This document shows positions 25,246-34,055 of a DNA stretch of 48,140 nucleotides, one piece after another; within the stretch, counting starts at the first letter, position 1; every line of letters starts with the position of its first letter. The stretch comes from Janthinobacterium psychrotolerans (lineage in GTDB: Bacteria > Pseudomonadota > Gammaproteobacteria > Burkholderiales > Burkholderiaceae_D). The notes under the pieces are model-generated. The model did no database searches and was not told the origin of the DNA. It saw nothing but the letters and a program-made list of their open reading frames with translations. The position numbers were made by a program, and so were the translations under genes. The stretch covers positions 1-48,140 of the forward strand of contig NZ_LOCQ01000033.1 in assembly GCF_001677885.1 (NCBI RefSeq), read 5' to 3'.

Positions 25246-26833
25246 GCAGGTCTAGCTCATTTGCCAGCGCCTGGCCGATCTGGCGCTGTTCGGCCAGGAT
25301 GGCGCGCAGGTGCTGCGGCCGGGTCCTGACGTTGGTCATCACCACGCGCAGCACATTGGTCGGGCCAGGGTAGCGCGTCGATTCGAGCACGGTGCGCGAC
25401 ACAAAGCTGCGGCCCTCGGCTTTCTGGCGGTTCTGCAGTCTGGCGTTGAGCGTGTTGAGCCGCTGGTTCAGCGCCAGTGCCGCGTCCAGCTCGCCACCGG
25501 CCAGCAGATGCTCCATGCGCTGGCGCAGCGGCTTTGGTACATAGCGGTAGGTCAGAATAAAGGTGTCGGAGCGCGTGACCAGCTCGAAATCCTGCTGGTC
25601 CGCCAGCAGGTCCTGAAATTGGCCGCTCAGGGTGGCTGCCTGCTCCAGCAAGGTGGTGTAGCCGGACACGCCCAGCACCTTGAACGAGGTCCACAGTTTC
25701 AGGGCGTCGAAGCGGCGCGAGCCTTCCAGCGAGGTCTGGCCCAGGTCGCCCGAGTTGTCGCGCAAGATGTAATTGGCGTTGTGCTTGAGCAGGTTCAGGC
25801 TGGCGCTGTCCTTGAACAGCAGCATGCTTTGCGCCATCGGCACCCACAGCAGTTTATGGCCGTCGATCACCACCGAGTCGGCCTGCGCGATGCCGTCGTA
25901 CAGATGGCGGAACTGTTCGGCGACCAGCAGCGCGCCGCCCCAGGCCGCGTCGACATGGAACCAGATCGCTTCGCGCGCGGCAATTGCCGCCATGGCGGCC
26001 AGCGGGTCGATGGCGCCCGTCTCCGTGGTGCCGGCGATGCCGATCATGGCGACGATTTTGATCCTGCGCGCCGTCAGATCCGCAATCGTCGCTTCCAGCT
26101 GCTCGACATCGATGCGGTTGTCGCGGTCGACCGGCACCAGGTGCAGCGCCGCTTCGCCGAGGCCCAGGGTGGCCAAGGCTTTTTTCACGGAATAATGGCT
26201 GCGCGCCGAGCCGATCACGGCCAGGCCGGCGTGGCCCGACTCGTGCAAAGTGGCATACAGGCCGCGCTTCCTGGTGCCGGGCAGCTGGTGTTCCAGCGCC
26301 ACGGCCAGCGCCGTCAGATTGCCCATGGTGCCGCCATTGACGACATTGCCCAGCGCGCCGCTGGTGGCCGCCATTGCCTGCGCATAGACGGCGTCATCGT
26401 GCCGGTATACCTGGCGATGCAGCCAGCCCAGCAGCTGCTTTTCGATCAGGGTCGATACATACGCCGTTTCGATCTTGACCTGGTTCTGGTTCAGCGCAGC
26501 CGTAAACGCTTCCGCCAGCACGCTGACCCAGGGCAGGGCCTGCGTCATGTGGCCGATATAGCGCGGGTGGTTCAGCTGCGCCGTATTGGCCAGCACCGTG
26601 CTGTCGAGTTCGCGCAGGAAATCCGTCACCGGCATGCCCTCGGCCGGTAGCCGCGTGTCGGGCAACTGCGCCAGCAACTGCTCGAACGGCACGTGCGGGT
26701 AGGGCGCCTCGCGCGCGCCGGCCAGCCAGCCGCCCAGCATGGCCAGCGCCTGCTGCAACGGTGCCGGCGCCTCCTGCAGCGCATCGATGGAAAAATGCCG
26801 CCGCAGCAGCTGTTCGATAGGGGTGTCGCTCAT
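25238..26833 (-). CDS. PLP-dependent group II amino-acid decarboxylase (PanP-like aspartate 1-decarboxylase possible)
   Basis: A 531-residue fold-type I PLP decarboxylase. Cofactor-site landmarks are VNGGTMGNLTAL, HESGHAG, FHVDAAWGG (Asp pairing with the pyridine nitrogen) and the Schiff-base Lys in VIDGHKLLWVPM. Two stretches, HPRYIGHMTQALPWVSVLAE with NQNQVKIETAYVSTLIE and the C-terminal RSFVSRTVLE followed by VLRVVMTN, recall the PanP aspartate decarboxylases of Vibrio. Glutamate, tyrosine or DOPA remain possible substrates. Its ATG is 4 bases after the trpS stop and its stop overlaps the CLC start. Confidence 0.85.
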   Translation of the reverse strand: MSDTPIEQLLRRHFSIDALQEAPAPLQQALAMLGGWLAGAREAPYPHVPFEQLLAQLPDTRLPAEGMPVTDFLRELDSTVLANTAQLNHPRYIGHMTQALPWVSVLAEAFTAALNQNQVKIETAYVSTLIEKQLLGWLHRQVYRHDDAVYAQAMAATSGALGNVVNGGTMGNLTALAVALEHQLPGTRKRGLYATLHESGHAGLAVIGSARSHYSVKKALATLGLGEAALHLVPVDRDNRIDVEQLEATIADLTARRIKIVAMIGIAGTTETGAIDPLAAMAAIAAREAIWFHVDAAWGGALLVAEQFRHLYDGIAQADSVVIDGHKLLWVPMAQSMLLFKDSASLNLLKHNANYILRDNSGDLGQTSLEGSRRFDALKLWTSFKVLGVSGYTTLLEQAATLSGQFQDLLADQQDFELVTRSDTFILTYRYVPKPLRQRMEHLLAGGELDAALALNQRLNTLNARLQNRQKAEGRSFVSRTVLESTRYPGPTNVLRVVMTNVRTRPQHLRAILAEQRQIGQALANELDLRG

Positions 26834-26837
26834 TGCA

Positions 26838-27911
26838 TCAGAAATAGTTCAGGCCCAGCGCCGATTTGACTTCGTCGGCCGTGCGGGCCGCCACTTCACG
26901 CGCGCGTAACGTGCCTTCTTTCAGCATCTGGATGACCTGGCCCTTGTCCTTGGCGAACTCTTCGCGGCGGGCCCGGATCGGCGCCAGCATTTCCTGCAGC
27001 ACCACTTCCAGGCGTTTCTTGACGATGCTGTCGCCCAGGCCGCCACGCACATAATGGGCTTTCATTTCTTCCAGCGCCGCTTTTTCCTGGTCGAACGCGT
27101 CCAGGTAGATGAAGGCCACATTGCCTTCCAGGTGGCCAGGGTCGGCCACGCGCAGGTGCAGCGGGTCGGTATAGACTTTTTTCACGGCGGCCGTGATTTC
27201 TTCGGGCGTCGCACCCAGGTTGATGGTGTTGCCCAGCGACTTGCTCATCTTGGCCTTGCCGTCGATGCCGGGCAGGCGGCCGATTTCCGGCACCAGCGCC
27301 TTGCATTCCATCAGCACTTCGCGGTGGTACATGCGGTTGAAGCGGCGCACGATTTCATTGGTCTGTTCGATCATCGGGATCTGGTCTTCGCCGACCGGCA
27401 CCACGCCGGCCTTGAAGGCCGTGATGTCGGCCGCCTGGCTGGCCGGGTAGGTGAGGAAGCCGGCCGGAATATCGCGCTCGAAGCCGCGCAGGCGGATCTC
27501 TTCCTTGACGGTCGGGTTGCGCTCGAGGCGCGCCACGGTGACGATGTTCAGGTAGTAAAACGTCAGTTCGGCCAGTTCGGGTATCTGCGACTGGATAAAG
27601 ACGGTGGTCTTGCTCGGATCGATGCCGACGGCCAGGTAGTCGAGCGCCACTTCCACCACGTTGCGGTGGACCTTGTCGATATCGTCCATATTGTCGGTCA
27701 GCGCCTGGGCGTCGGCCAGCATGATGAACTGCTTGTAGTCGTGCTGGTAGGCCACGCGGTTGCGCAGGCTGCCGACGTAGTGGCCCAGGTGCAGTGGTCC
27801 GGTCGGACGGTCGCCCGTCAGGATCACCGATTGCGAGGCGATGGCGGCGGCCGACAGCGGCGCGGCGGCTTCTGCGGTGTCATTGGTATCGGGAGTATTT
27901 GGCAAGCTCAT
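26838..27911 (-). CDS. trpS: Tryptophan--tRNA ligase
   Basis: A 357-residue class I aminoacyl-tRNA synthetase. ATP-binding signatures are the HIGH-type [12 protein letters not shown] (about 38-49) and KMSKSLGN (about 218-225). Other TrpRS features are [19 protein letters not shown] and the Rossmann core. A Ser/Ala/Thr-rich 28-residue N-terminal extension precedes the catalytic core. ATG at 27911 has AAAGGA 7 bases upstream; a TTG one codon earlier is in frame. It leads an apparent operon with the decarboxylase and CLC genes. Confidence 0.94.
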   Translation of the reverse strand: MSLPNTPDTNDTAEAAAPLSAAAIASQSVILTGDRPTGPLHLGHYVGSLRNRVAYQHDYKQFIMLADAQALTDNMDDIDKVHRNVVEVALDYLAVGIDPSKTTVFIQSQIPELAELTFYYLNIVTVARLERNPTVKEEIRLRGFERDIPAGFLTYPASQAADITAFKAGVVPVGEDQIPMIEQTNEIVRRFNRMYHREVLMECKALVPEIGRLPGIDGKAKMSKSLGNTINLGATPEEITAAVKKVYTDPLHLRVADPGHLEGNVAFIYLDAFDQEKAALEEMKAHYVRGGLGDSIVKKRLEVVLQEMLAPIRARREEFAKDKGQVIQMLKEGTLRAREVAARTADEVKSALGLNYF

Positions 27912-27983
27912 CAAGTTTCCTTTCGAGCCGCCTTGTCGGGATGATCCAGGATTTTCCCTGTTACGCCACCGATCGAGGCGGCG

Positions 27984-27997
27984 TTGATCAAAATCAC
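27984..27997. promoter_or_regulatory. FNR/CRP-like box candidate
   Basis: TTGAT-CAAA-ATCAC matches the FNR-type TTGAT-N4-ATCAA consensus at nine of ten defined positions. It is about 73 bases upstream of the trpS start and about 205 bases before the ester hydrolase gene. It would fit oxygen-responsive control of the trpS-decarboxylase-CLC operon, but single sites like this arise by chance. Confidence 0.3.
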
Positions 27998-28090
27998 ATC
28001 ACTATGCAGTGGCCGCGCGGAGTGAGCGGGACCACCAATTCGAGCAAGCGTGTTGTGACTGGATAAAATTCATGGCGGTATGGTTGCAGT

Positions 28091-28132
28091 TTGACAGCGG
28101 TCTGTCAAGCCGCCCGGCAGATTTATCTGCCG
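28091..28132. promoter_or_regulatory. Two adjacent perfect palindromes upstream of the ester hydrolase gene
   Basis: TTGACAG-CGGT-CTGTCAA (28091-28108) and CGGCAGAT-TT-ATCTGCCG (28115-28132) lie six bases apart. A TATAAC/TATTAT-like -10 region lies downstream at about 28144-28160, and the hydrolase ATG is at 28202. Both palindromes would sit at or upstream of the -35 region, as repressor or activator sites usually do. Confidence 0.5.
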
Positions 28133-28201
28133 TGATGGTTTTGTATAACAGGTATTATTGCTCGTTGGCTATTTTGGCCTGTCCTGATCAATGGAGTTCA
28201 C

Positions 28202-30157
28202 ATGCGTGTCGCGCCACCCGTCCGGCTTGCCGGTCTTGCCCTGATGACCCTCCTCGCCATGCCGGCCTTCGCGCTGGCGCAAACGCCGCCGATGACGCCC
28301 GATATCGGCGCCAGGCTGGTCATGCCCGACCTGAACGACTACGTCAGGCGCGTGGTGATGATCCCCATGCGCGACGGCGTCAAGCTGTACACGGTGATCG
28401 TGGTGCCGAAGGATGCGAAGCGCGCACCGATCATGCTCACGCGCACGCCGTATAACGCGGCGCGCCGCGCCCAGCGCGCCACCAGCGCCAGCATGCTGGC
28501 GACCTTGCCGCAAGGCGACGACACCCTGGTCGAGAACGGCTATATCCGCGTGTTCCAGGACGTGCGCGGCAAGCATGGTTCCGAGGGCGAGTATGTGATG
28601 ACGCGCCCGGTGCGCGGTCCGCTCAACAATACCAAAGTCGACAATGTGACCGACGCCTGGGACACCATCGATTGGTTGTCGAAAAACATACCCGAGTCGA
28701 ACGGCAAGGTCGGCATGCTCGGTTCTTCCTACGAGGGCCATACCGTGCTGATGGCGCTGGTCGACCCGCACCCGGCGCTGAAAGTGGCGATCCCCATGAG
28801 CGCCATGGTCGACGGCTGGCGCGGCGACGACTGGTTTCACAATGGCGCCTTCCGCATGCCCAGCTTGTCCTACCTGGCCTGGCAGACCAGCGTGCGCGGC
28901 AGCGCCGAGTCTCCGGTGCTGGGCGTGTACGACGATTACGAGGCCTATCTGCGCATCGGCTCGGCCGGCGATTTCGCCAGAAAGTTCGGCATCGACAAGC
29001 TGACCTACACCAAAAAACTGTTCGAACACCCGGCCTACGACAGCTACTGGCAGGAGCAGGCGCTCGACAAGATCCTCGCCGGGCGGCCATTGATTGTGCC
29101 GACCATGCATGTGGTGGGCCAGTGGGACCAGGAGGATATCTACGGCGCCTACGCCGCCTATGCGGCGATGGAAGGAAAAGACAAGCTCAACAACCTGAAC
29201 TACCTGGCCGTCGGCCCATGGCGCCATAGCGGCGTCAACTATGAAGGCAGCAGTCTGGGCGCCTTGAAATTCGATGGCGACACGGCGCGCCAGTTCCGCG
29301 AAAAGGTGATGCAGCCGTTCCTGAATCAATACCTGAAGGACGACGCGCCGCAGGCGAACACGGCGCCTGTGGTGTCCTACCAGAGCGGCACCAACCGATG
29401 GCAGCGGTTGCAGCGCTGGCCGCTGGCCTGCGACACCTGCGACACCCAACTGACCGCGATTTATCTGCAGGACGGAAACAAGCTGGGCTTTGACGCGCCG
29501 CCCGGCGCACCCGAGGCCGGTGGCGCGTTCGACGAATACGTGGCCGATCCGGCCAAGCCGGTGCCGTTCGTGCCGCGCCCGGTGCGCCTGAACGATGGCG
29601 ATGTGTGGAAGCCATGGCTGGTCAGCGACCAGCGCGGCTATGCCGACCGCACCGACGTGCTCAGCTATGTGTCGGCGCCGCTGAAAGAGGCCGTGCGCAT
29701 CGCCGGCGCACCCATGGTCAACCTGTTTGCCAGCACCAGCGGCAGCGATGCCGACTGGGTGGTGAAACTGATCGACGTATACCCCGATGAAGTGCCGTCG
29801 CAGCCGGCCATGGGCGGCTACCAGCTAGGCGTGGCGATGGATATCTTCCGCGGCCGCTACCGCGACAGCCTGGCGCATCCGACGGCGATACCATCGGGCA
29901 AAGTCGAGCGCTACCGCTTTGCGCTGCCGAACGCCAATCACGTGTTCCTGCCCGGCCACCGCATCGCCGTGCAGATCCAGTCAAGCTGGTTCCCGCTGTA
30001 CGACCGCAATCCGCAAACCTTTGTGCCGAATATCTTTTTGGCCCAGCCCGGGGACTACAAAAAGGCGACCCAGCGCGTGTATCACGCGCCAGGCAGCGCC
30101 AGTGCGGTCGAGTTGCCGATCATCTCGGCGCAGGAGGCGGCGCAGGTGGCGCGCTAG
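28202..30157 (+). CDS. Secreted CocE/NonD hydrolase, alpha-amino-acid ester hydrolase type
   Basis: A 651-residue exported serine hydrolase. The signal peptide is about 1-26 (LAGLALMTLLAMPAFALA). The alpha/beta-hydrolase domain carries the nucleophile Ser176 in GSSYEG. The acid region GQWDQEDIYGA lies near residue 312 and the histidine GPWRHSG near 341-347, the last two typical of alpha-amino-acid ester hydrolases. A C-terminal jelly-roll domain (about 420-640) is as in cocaine esterase and X-Pro dipeptidyl peptidases. Family members hydrolyse or transfer acyl groups on alpha-amino acid esters, including beta-lactam side chains, and some cleave peptides. The natural substrate is unknown. Monocistronic. 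Confidence 0.88.
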   Translation: MRVAPPVRLAGLALMTLLAMPAFALAQTPPMTPDIGARLVMPDLNDYVRRVVMIPMRDGVKLYTVIVVPKDAKRAPIMLTRTPYNAARRAQRATSASMLATLPQGDDTLVENGYIRVFQDVRGKHGSEGEYVMTRPVRGPLNNTKVDNVTDAWDTIDWLSKNIPESNGKVGMLGSSYEGHTVLMALVDPHPALKVAIPMSAMVDGWRGDDWFHNGAFRMPSLSYLAWQTSVRGSAESPVLGVYDDYEAYLRIGSAGDFARKFGIDKLTYTKKLFEHPAYDSYWQEQALDKILAGRPLIVPTMHVVGQWDQEDIYGAYAAYAAMEGKDKLNNLNYLAVGPWRHSGVNYEGSSLGALKFDGDTARQFREKVMQPFLNQYLKDDAPQANTAPVVSYQSGTNRWQRLQRWPLACDTCDTQLTAIYLQDGNKLGFDAPPGAPEAGGAFDEYVADPAKPVPFVPRPVRLNDGDVWKPWLVSDQRGYADRTDVLSYVSAPLKEAVRIAGAPMVNLFASTSGSDADWVVKLIDVYPDEVPSQPAMGGYQLGVAMDIFRGRYRDSLAHPTAIPSGKVERYRFALPNANHVFLPGHRIAVQIQSSWFPLYDRNPQTFVPNIFLAQPGDYKKATQRVYHAPGSASAVELPIISAQEAAQVAR

Positions 30158-30167
30158 GCTGGCGTGT

Positions 30168-31004
30168 TCAGCGCGGCCGTATGCTCATGGACAGCAGTTC
30201 GGGGCGGTGGTTGCGCTGGAAGCTTTCCATCAAGGTGCCCGAGCGGCCGGCTTTTTCCAGCAGTTCGCGCAGCACCGCCTGGTCGTTCGCACTGAGCGAC
30301 TTGCGCGAGATATAGGCGCCGGAGAGGCCCCACGGCAGCTCGGGCAGCGCTTCGAGGCGCAGGCGCTCGGCCAGGCCATGGACGCGCGCGTCGTTTTGCA
30401 CCGCGCCCGACAAGATGGTCGGGTTCATGATGGTGGCGTCGATAAAGCCGCTTTGCATCAGGCGCGCGATCGACAGCGCGTCGACTTCATAGAACAGGCG
30501 GCCCTGGCTGCCCAGTTCCCTCGCCACGGCCTGGTAGGAAGGGCCGTAGTCGTAGCCGCGCACCAGCGCCACGCGCAGTTCGCGCCGCTCGATCAGTTCC
30601 TGCATGCTGGTGACCGGTTCGCGTCCGCCCTGCAGGGAGATGAGCAGCGGGCGGTTGCCCAGCAGCGGGATGAACAGGCCGTGCTGGTCGCGCCTTGGCG
30701 TGCTGCTGGCCGGTATCAGCAGATCGGCCTTGCCGGTTTCAAACAGCGCTTCCAGGCGCGCGCGCGGCACCACGGTGAAGACGAAGTTGCAGCCCATTTT
30801 GGCGCCCAGCGTGCGCAGCATGTCGGGATAGATGCCACTGACAGTGGTGCCGGCGCCGACGACGCTGGCGCCGATCTGCGAGACGGGCACATGGATGTCG
30901 CGCGAGCACTCGGCCCAGGCCAGCATGGGCAGTGCCAGTGCTGGCAATGCCAGCGACAATGCGGCCGTGGTGCGGCGCCAGGCGCTGCGATAAAGATCAG
31001 TCAT
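30168..31004 (-). CDS. Periplasmic substrate-binding protein, family 3-like
   Basis: A 278-residue exported protein. Signal peptide about 1-31 (TTAALSLALPALALPMLAWA, then ECS). The rest resembles amino-acid-type periplasmic binding proteins: VSGIYPDMLRTLGAKMGCNF, RLEALFETGKADLLIPAS and REPVTSMQELIERRELRVAL. No ABC permease or ATPase gene is near, so it is an orphan; such proteins often serve sensing or have been recruited without transport. ATG at 31004 is preceded by AAGGA; a start at 31028 is in frame but has no ribosome-binding site. It converges on the ester hydrolase gene. Confidence 0.8.
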   Translation of the reverse strand: MTDLYRSAWRRTTAALSLALPALALPMLAWAECSRDIHVPVSQIGASVVGAGTTVSGIYPDMLRTLGAKMGCNFVFTVVPRARLEALFETGKADLLIPASSTPRRDQHGLFIPLLGNRPLLISLQGGREPVTSMQELIERRELRVALVRGYDYGPSYQAVARELGSQGRLFYEVDALSIARLMQSGFIDATIMNPTILSGAVQNDARVHGLAERLRLEALPELPWGLSGAYISRKSLSANDQAVLRELLEKAGRSGTLMESFQRNHRPELLSMSIRPR

Positions 31005-31132
31005 ACCATCCTTGCTTGCCATCGGCATGCGCTTTTGTAAGGCGCGGCCGATATTGCGGTTATCTGCGATGTCGTCTCTTATTGTAGCCCACTTCGCCTG
31101 TTCATTTCCCTATGGAAATATTGCGCCGCCGT

Positions 31133-32410
31133 CTATTTGATGGTGGAAACCACCAGGCGCAGGCCGCGCCGCGCCTTGAAGTAGCGCCAGGCGACGATCA
31201 TGCCCAGCGTCTGCATCAGGGCGCAGACAAAAAAGGTGCTGCCGATGCGCCAGTCATCAGCCGGCAGGTGGCTCACTTCGCCGAGGATCAGGCTGCCCAG
31301 CAGCGGCATGATAATGATGCCCAGGCTGCTGATCGACTGCAAGGAACCCATCAGTTCGCCCTGTTCGCTGGCTGCCGAGCTTTTCGAGATGATGCCTTGC
31401 AGCGCGGGGCCGGCGGCGAACGCCAGCAGGTTGCACAGGATCAGCGCATACATCATCCAGCCCTGCGTGGCCAGGCCATACAGCAGATAGGTGAGGGCGC
31501 CCGAGGCCATGCCCAGCAGCGACAGGCGCACCTCGCCCAGGCGCTTGATCAGGATGCCGAGCAAACCGGCCTGCACCACCGCCGCGCACAGGCCGACGCA
31601 GAACAGCGCGATGCCGTTCTGGCGCGGCGTCCAGTCGAAACGGAAGTGGGTGTACAGCACCCAGGTGGTGTTGAGCATCATCTGCGCGAACGTCATCAGG
31701 CCGAAGGCCAGCACCAGGCCACGGATCTCCACGCGGCGCGCCAGCTTGACCAGGGCCGCGAACGGATTGATGCGGGCCAGCGTGAATGGCGCGCGGGAGC
31801 CCTGCGCCAGCGACTCGGGCACGAAAAAATAGCCGTACACGAAATTGGCCGCCGACAGGCCGGCGGCGACAAAGAACGGCAGGTGCAGGTTGATATCGCC
31901 GAGCAAGCCGCCGAGCATCGGGCCGCAGATAAACCCCAGGCCGAAGGCGGCGCCGATCTTGCCGAAGCTTTTGGCGCGGTTGTCCGGGGTGGAGATATCG
32001 GAGGCGTAGGCGGAAGCGACCGACATGCTGGCCGACGATACGCCGCCGATAATGCGGCCGATAAACAGGCACGCCAGGTTCGGTGCCCAGCCGGTGGCCA
32101 GGAAGTTCACGCACATGCCTGCCATGGAATAGAGCAGCACCGGCCGGCGCCCGACGCGGTCGCTGATGGCGCCCAGCATCGGCATGAAAATGAACTGCAA
32201 CAAACCGAAGACGGCGGCCATGATGCCGTACCACATGGCTTGCTGGTCCTTGCCATCGACAAAGTCGCCGATCAGGATGGGCAGCACCGGCACCACCAGG
32301 CCGATGCCCAGCATGTCGATAAACACGCAGACCAGGATGAAATTGAGATTGCCGGCGCGCACAGGCGGTGCCCTGGGCGGGGAAGAGTCGGGCGTGGCGT
32401 GGTCGGGCAT
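31133..32410 (-). CDS. MFS drug exporter, TetA-like (DHA1 family)
   Basis: A 425-residue, 12-helix major facilitator. Motif A in the 2-3 loop is GAISDRVGRRPVLL, motif C is GFICGPMLGGLLGD, and the N-terminus FIDMLGIGLVVPVLPIL is typical of the TCR/Tet group. This group exports tetracyclines or related compounds, but chromosomal members without an adjacent TetR are often of unknown specificity and should not be called tetracycline resistance. The start at 32410 is chosen because the 10-residue upstream extension lacks conservation; the N-terminal 25 residues are Pro-rich. Confidence 0.87.
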   Translation of the reverse strand: MPDHATPDSSPPRAPPVRAGNLNFILVCVFIDMLGIGLVVPVLPILIGDFVDGKDQQAMWYGIMAAVFGLLQFIFMPMLGAISDRVGRRPVLLYSMAGMCVNFLATGWAPNLACLFIGRIIGGVSSASMSVASAYASDISTPDNRAKSFGKIGAAFGLGFICGPMLGGLLGDINLHLPFFVAAGLSAANFVYGYFFVPESLAQGSRAPFTLARINPFAALVKLARRVEIRGLVLAFGLMTFAQMMLNTTWVLYTHFRFDWTPRQNGIALFCVGLCAAVVQAGLLGILIKRLGEVRLSLLGMASGALTYLLYGLATQGWMMYALILCNLLAFAAGPALQGIISKSSAASEQGELMGSLQSISSLGIIIMPLLGSLILGEVSHLPADDWRIGSTFFVCALMQTLGMIVAWRYFKARRGLRLVVSTIK

Positions 32411-32510
32411 GCAAGCTTTCGTCGCGCGCCTTGCGGCCATGAGGGGCGCAGGGCTGGAATGGTCAGACTTTGTATTATAGACAGCACGCGCCGCGCTGGC
32501 TATTGCTCGC

Positions 32511-33185
32511 TCATTGCCCTTTTACATCAGATGCTGGCGGTGCCGGCGCCCATTCCTCGGCAAAGGTGGCGCGGAAATCGAGCAGGATCTGCAAGCGCCG
32601 TTCGGCCAGCGCGCGCCCGGCCGGCGTTTGCATCTTGCCGGGCAGCTTGTCGAGTTTGGTGACGATATGGTCGAGCGAATAGGCCTTGTCGTCGAGCGTA
32701 CGGTGCAGCGCCAGCGGGTCGCTGCCATGGGCCAGCGCGCTGTCCATGCGGGCCGCCGTATAAAACATGCGCGCCAGGCCGACGGCGCCGAGCGCGTCGA
32801 TCCGGTCGGCGTCCTGCACGATTTGCGCTTCGATGGTGGTCGGCGCCAGGTTGGCCGAAAAGCTGTGGCTCTCGATGGCGTGTGCGACGGCCGGCAATTT
32901 GTCTTCCGGAAAACCGAGTTCGGCCAGCTGGCGGCAAGCCAGCGCGGCCGCCTGGCGCGAGGCCAGGTGGCGCTCGGCATGGTTTTTCGGCAGGTTGACC
33001 AGGTCGTGCAGATAGCAGGCCGCCATCACCACCAGCGCGTCCGCTACCGGGTGCTGCTCCAGCAGGGCGCCGGCATTGCGCCATACGCGCTGCAGATGGT
33101 TGATGTCGTGGGCGCTGTCGTTGCCCAGGCCGGCGCCGGCCAATGCCAGCAGGCGCGGCTGCCAGTGTGAAAGCAAAGCTTGCAT
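32511..33185 (-). CDS. HD-domain metal-dependent phosphohydrolase
   Basis: A 224-residue HD-superfamily protein of the YedJ type. Metal ligands are a His in HDINHLQRV (26-30), His60-Asp61 in CYLHDLVNLPKNH, and the Asp of QDADRIDALG near 127. HAIESHSFSA and the C-terminal KLPGKMQTPAGRALAERR are family features. Predicted to cleave nucleotides or other phosphate esters; no substrate can be named. It is divergent from cheW across about 200 AT-rich bases. Confidence 0.85.
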   Translation of the reverse strand: MQALLSHWQPRLLALAGAGLGNDSAHDINHLQRVWRNAGALLEQHPVADALVVMAACYLHDLVNLPKNHAERHLASRQAAALACRQLAELGFPEDKLPAVAHAIESHSFSANLAPTTIEAQIVQDADRIDALGAVGLARMFYTAARMDSALAHGSDPLALHRTLDDKAYSLDHIVTKLDKLPGKMQTPAGRALAERRLQILLDFRATFAEEWAPAPPASDVKGQ

Positions 33186-33261
33186 GGTGTCGGATATCGA
33201 AATGAAAGCCGTTAGTGTGGCATGAAATGGCTATTGCGGCATGCACGATGTTCTTTTTTGG

Positions 33262-33301
33262 TGCAATGAATATTTATATGCTGTAATATTGCTTCATTGC
33301 A
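33262..33301. promoter_or_regulatory. Inverted repeat in the hd-cheW intergenic region
   Basis: Nine-base arms TGCAATGAA (33262-33270) and TTCATTGCA (33293-33301) are perfect complements, and inner ATATT/AATAT bases extend the symmetry. The site is about 85 bases before the cheW ATG within an AT-rich block (33250-33330) that contrasts with the GC-rich surroundings and probably contains the promoter of cheW and/or the divergent HD gene. Confidence 0.45.
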
Positions 33302-33386
33302 ATTCCCGTGCATTATTTAATAATTTTCACGCCGTGTGCGCAGCACCGCTTTCATGCGCGCACGTTGTCCATTCCAAAGGAACACC

Positions 33387-33878
33387 ATGAACACCATTTC
33401 CAGCGAGCCAGGCGCCATCGTTGCCAAGGCCGCCGAATACCTGGCCTTTACCCTGGGCCAGGAAGAATATGGCATCGATATTCAAAAAGTCAGCGAAATT
33501 CGCAGCTATGAAACCCCGACCCGCATTGCCAACGCCCCCGAATTCGTCAAGGGCGTGGTCAATCTGCGCGGCATCATCGTGCCGATCGTCGACATGCGCA
33601 TCAAGTTCAACCTGGGTACGCCCAGCTACGACCAGTTTACCGTTGTCATCATCCTCAATATCGGCAACCGCGTGGTCGGCATGGTGGTCGACCGCGTCTC
33701 GGACGTGACAACCTTGCTGCCGGAACAGATCAAACCGGCGCCCGACATGGGCCGCTCGATCAATACCGAGTACGTGATAGGCCTGGGCACCATCGACGAG
33801 CGCATGCTGATCCTGGTCGATATCGACCAGCTGATGTCGAGCGCCGACATGGGCCTGATCGAAAAACTGGCGGCCTGA
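33387..33878 (+). CDS. cheW: Chemotaxis coupling protein CheW
   Basis: A 163-residue single-domain CheW that links chemoreceptors to CheA. The SH3-like double barrel is evident from YLAFTLGQEEYGIDIQKVSE, the core motif FVKGVVNLRGIIVPIVDMR, and the later ILNIGNRVVGMVVDRVSDV. ATG at 33387 has AAAGGA 6 bases upstream. It is followed by two receptor genes on the same strand, but a terminator at 33928-33963 suggests separate or attenuated transcription. No cheA, cheY, cheR or flagellar gene is in the window. Confidence 0.93.
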   Translation: MNTISSEPGAIVAKAAEYLAFTLGQEEYGIDIQKVSEIRSYETPTRIANAPEFVKGVVNLRGIIVPIVDMRIKFNLGTPSYDQFTVVIILNIGNRVVGMVVDRVSDVTTLLPEQIKPAPDMGRSINTEYVIGLGTIDERMLILVDIDQLMSSADMGLIEKLAA

Positions 33879-33927
33879 TCCACCAGCTTCTTCCGCGTTT
33901 TTACCCCGCATTTCCGGGGTAGCCAAG

Positions 33928-33963
33928 GCGCATGGTTTGCCCGCAAACCGTGCGCTTCTTTTC
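33928..33963 (+). terminator. Rho-independent terminator after cheW
   Basis: A 13-bp stem with one internal mismatch (33928-33940 with 33943-33955, arms GCGCATGGTTTGC and GCAAACCGTGCGC) is followed by TTCTTTTC. A smaller GC hairpin, TACCCCG with CGGGGTA (33902-33921), precedes it. Together they close the cheW transcript about 50 bases beyond its stop. Confidence 0.75.
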
Positions 33964-34055
33964 ATCATTGCCCGCTTCCTCCAGCAGCCATCCGGTACGC
34001 ATAGCGTCGCCGCGATACTGCTCGCGCAGTCGGCCAGTGCTTCTCGGGATTTCAC

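Noticed and set aside
31133..32410. Tetracycline resistance gene
   Set aside because: Only superfamily-level TetA features; no adjacent TetR or operator, so specificity cannot be claimed.
33965..34055. Sigma-28 (FliA) promoter before the first chemoreceptor
   Set aside because: No convincing TAAAG and GCCGATAA boxes at proper spacing were found.
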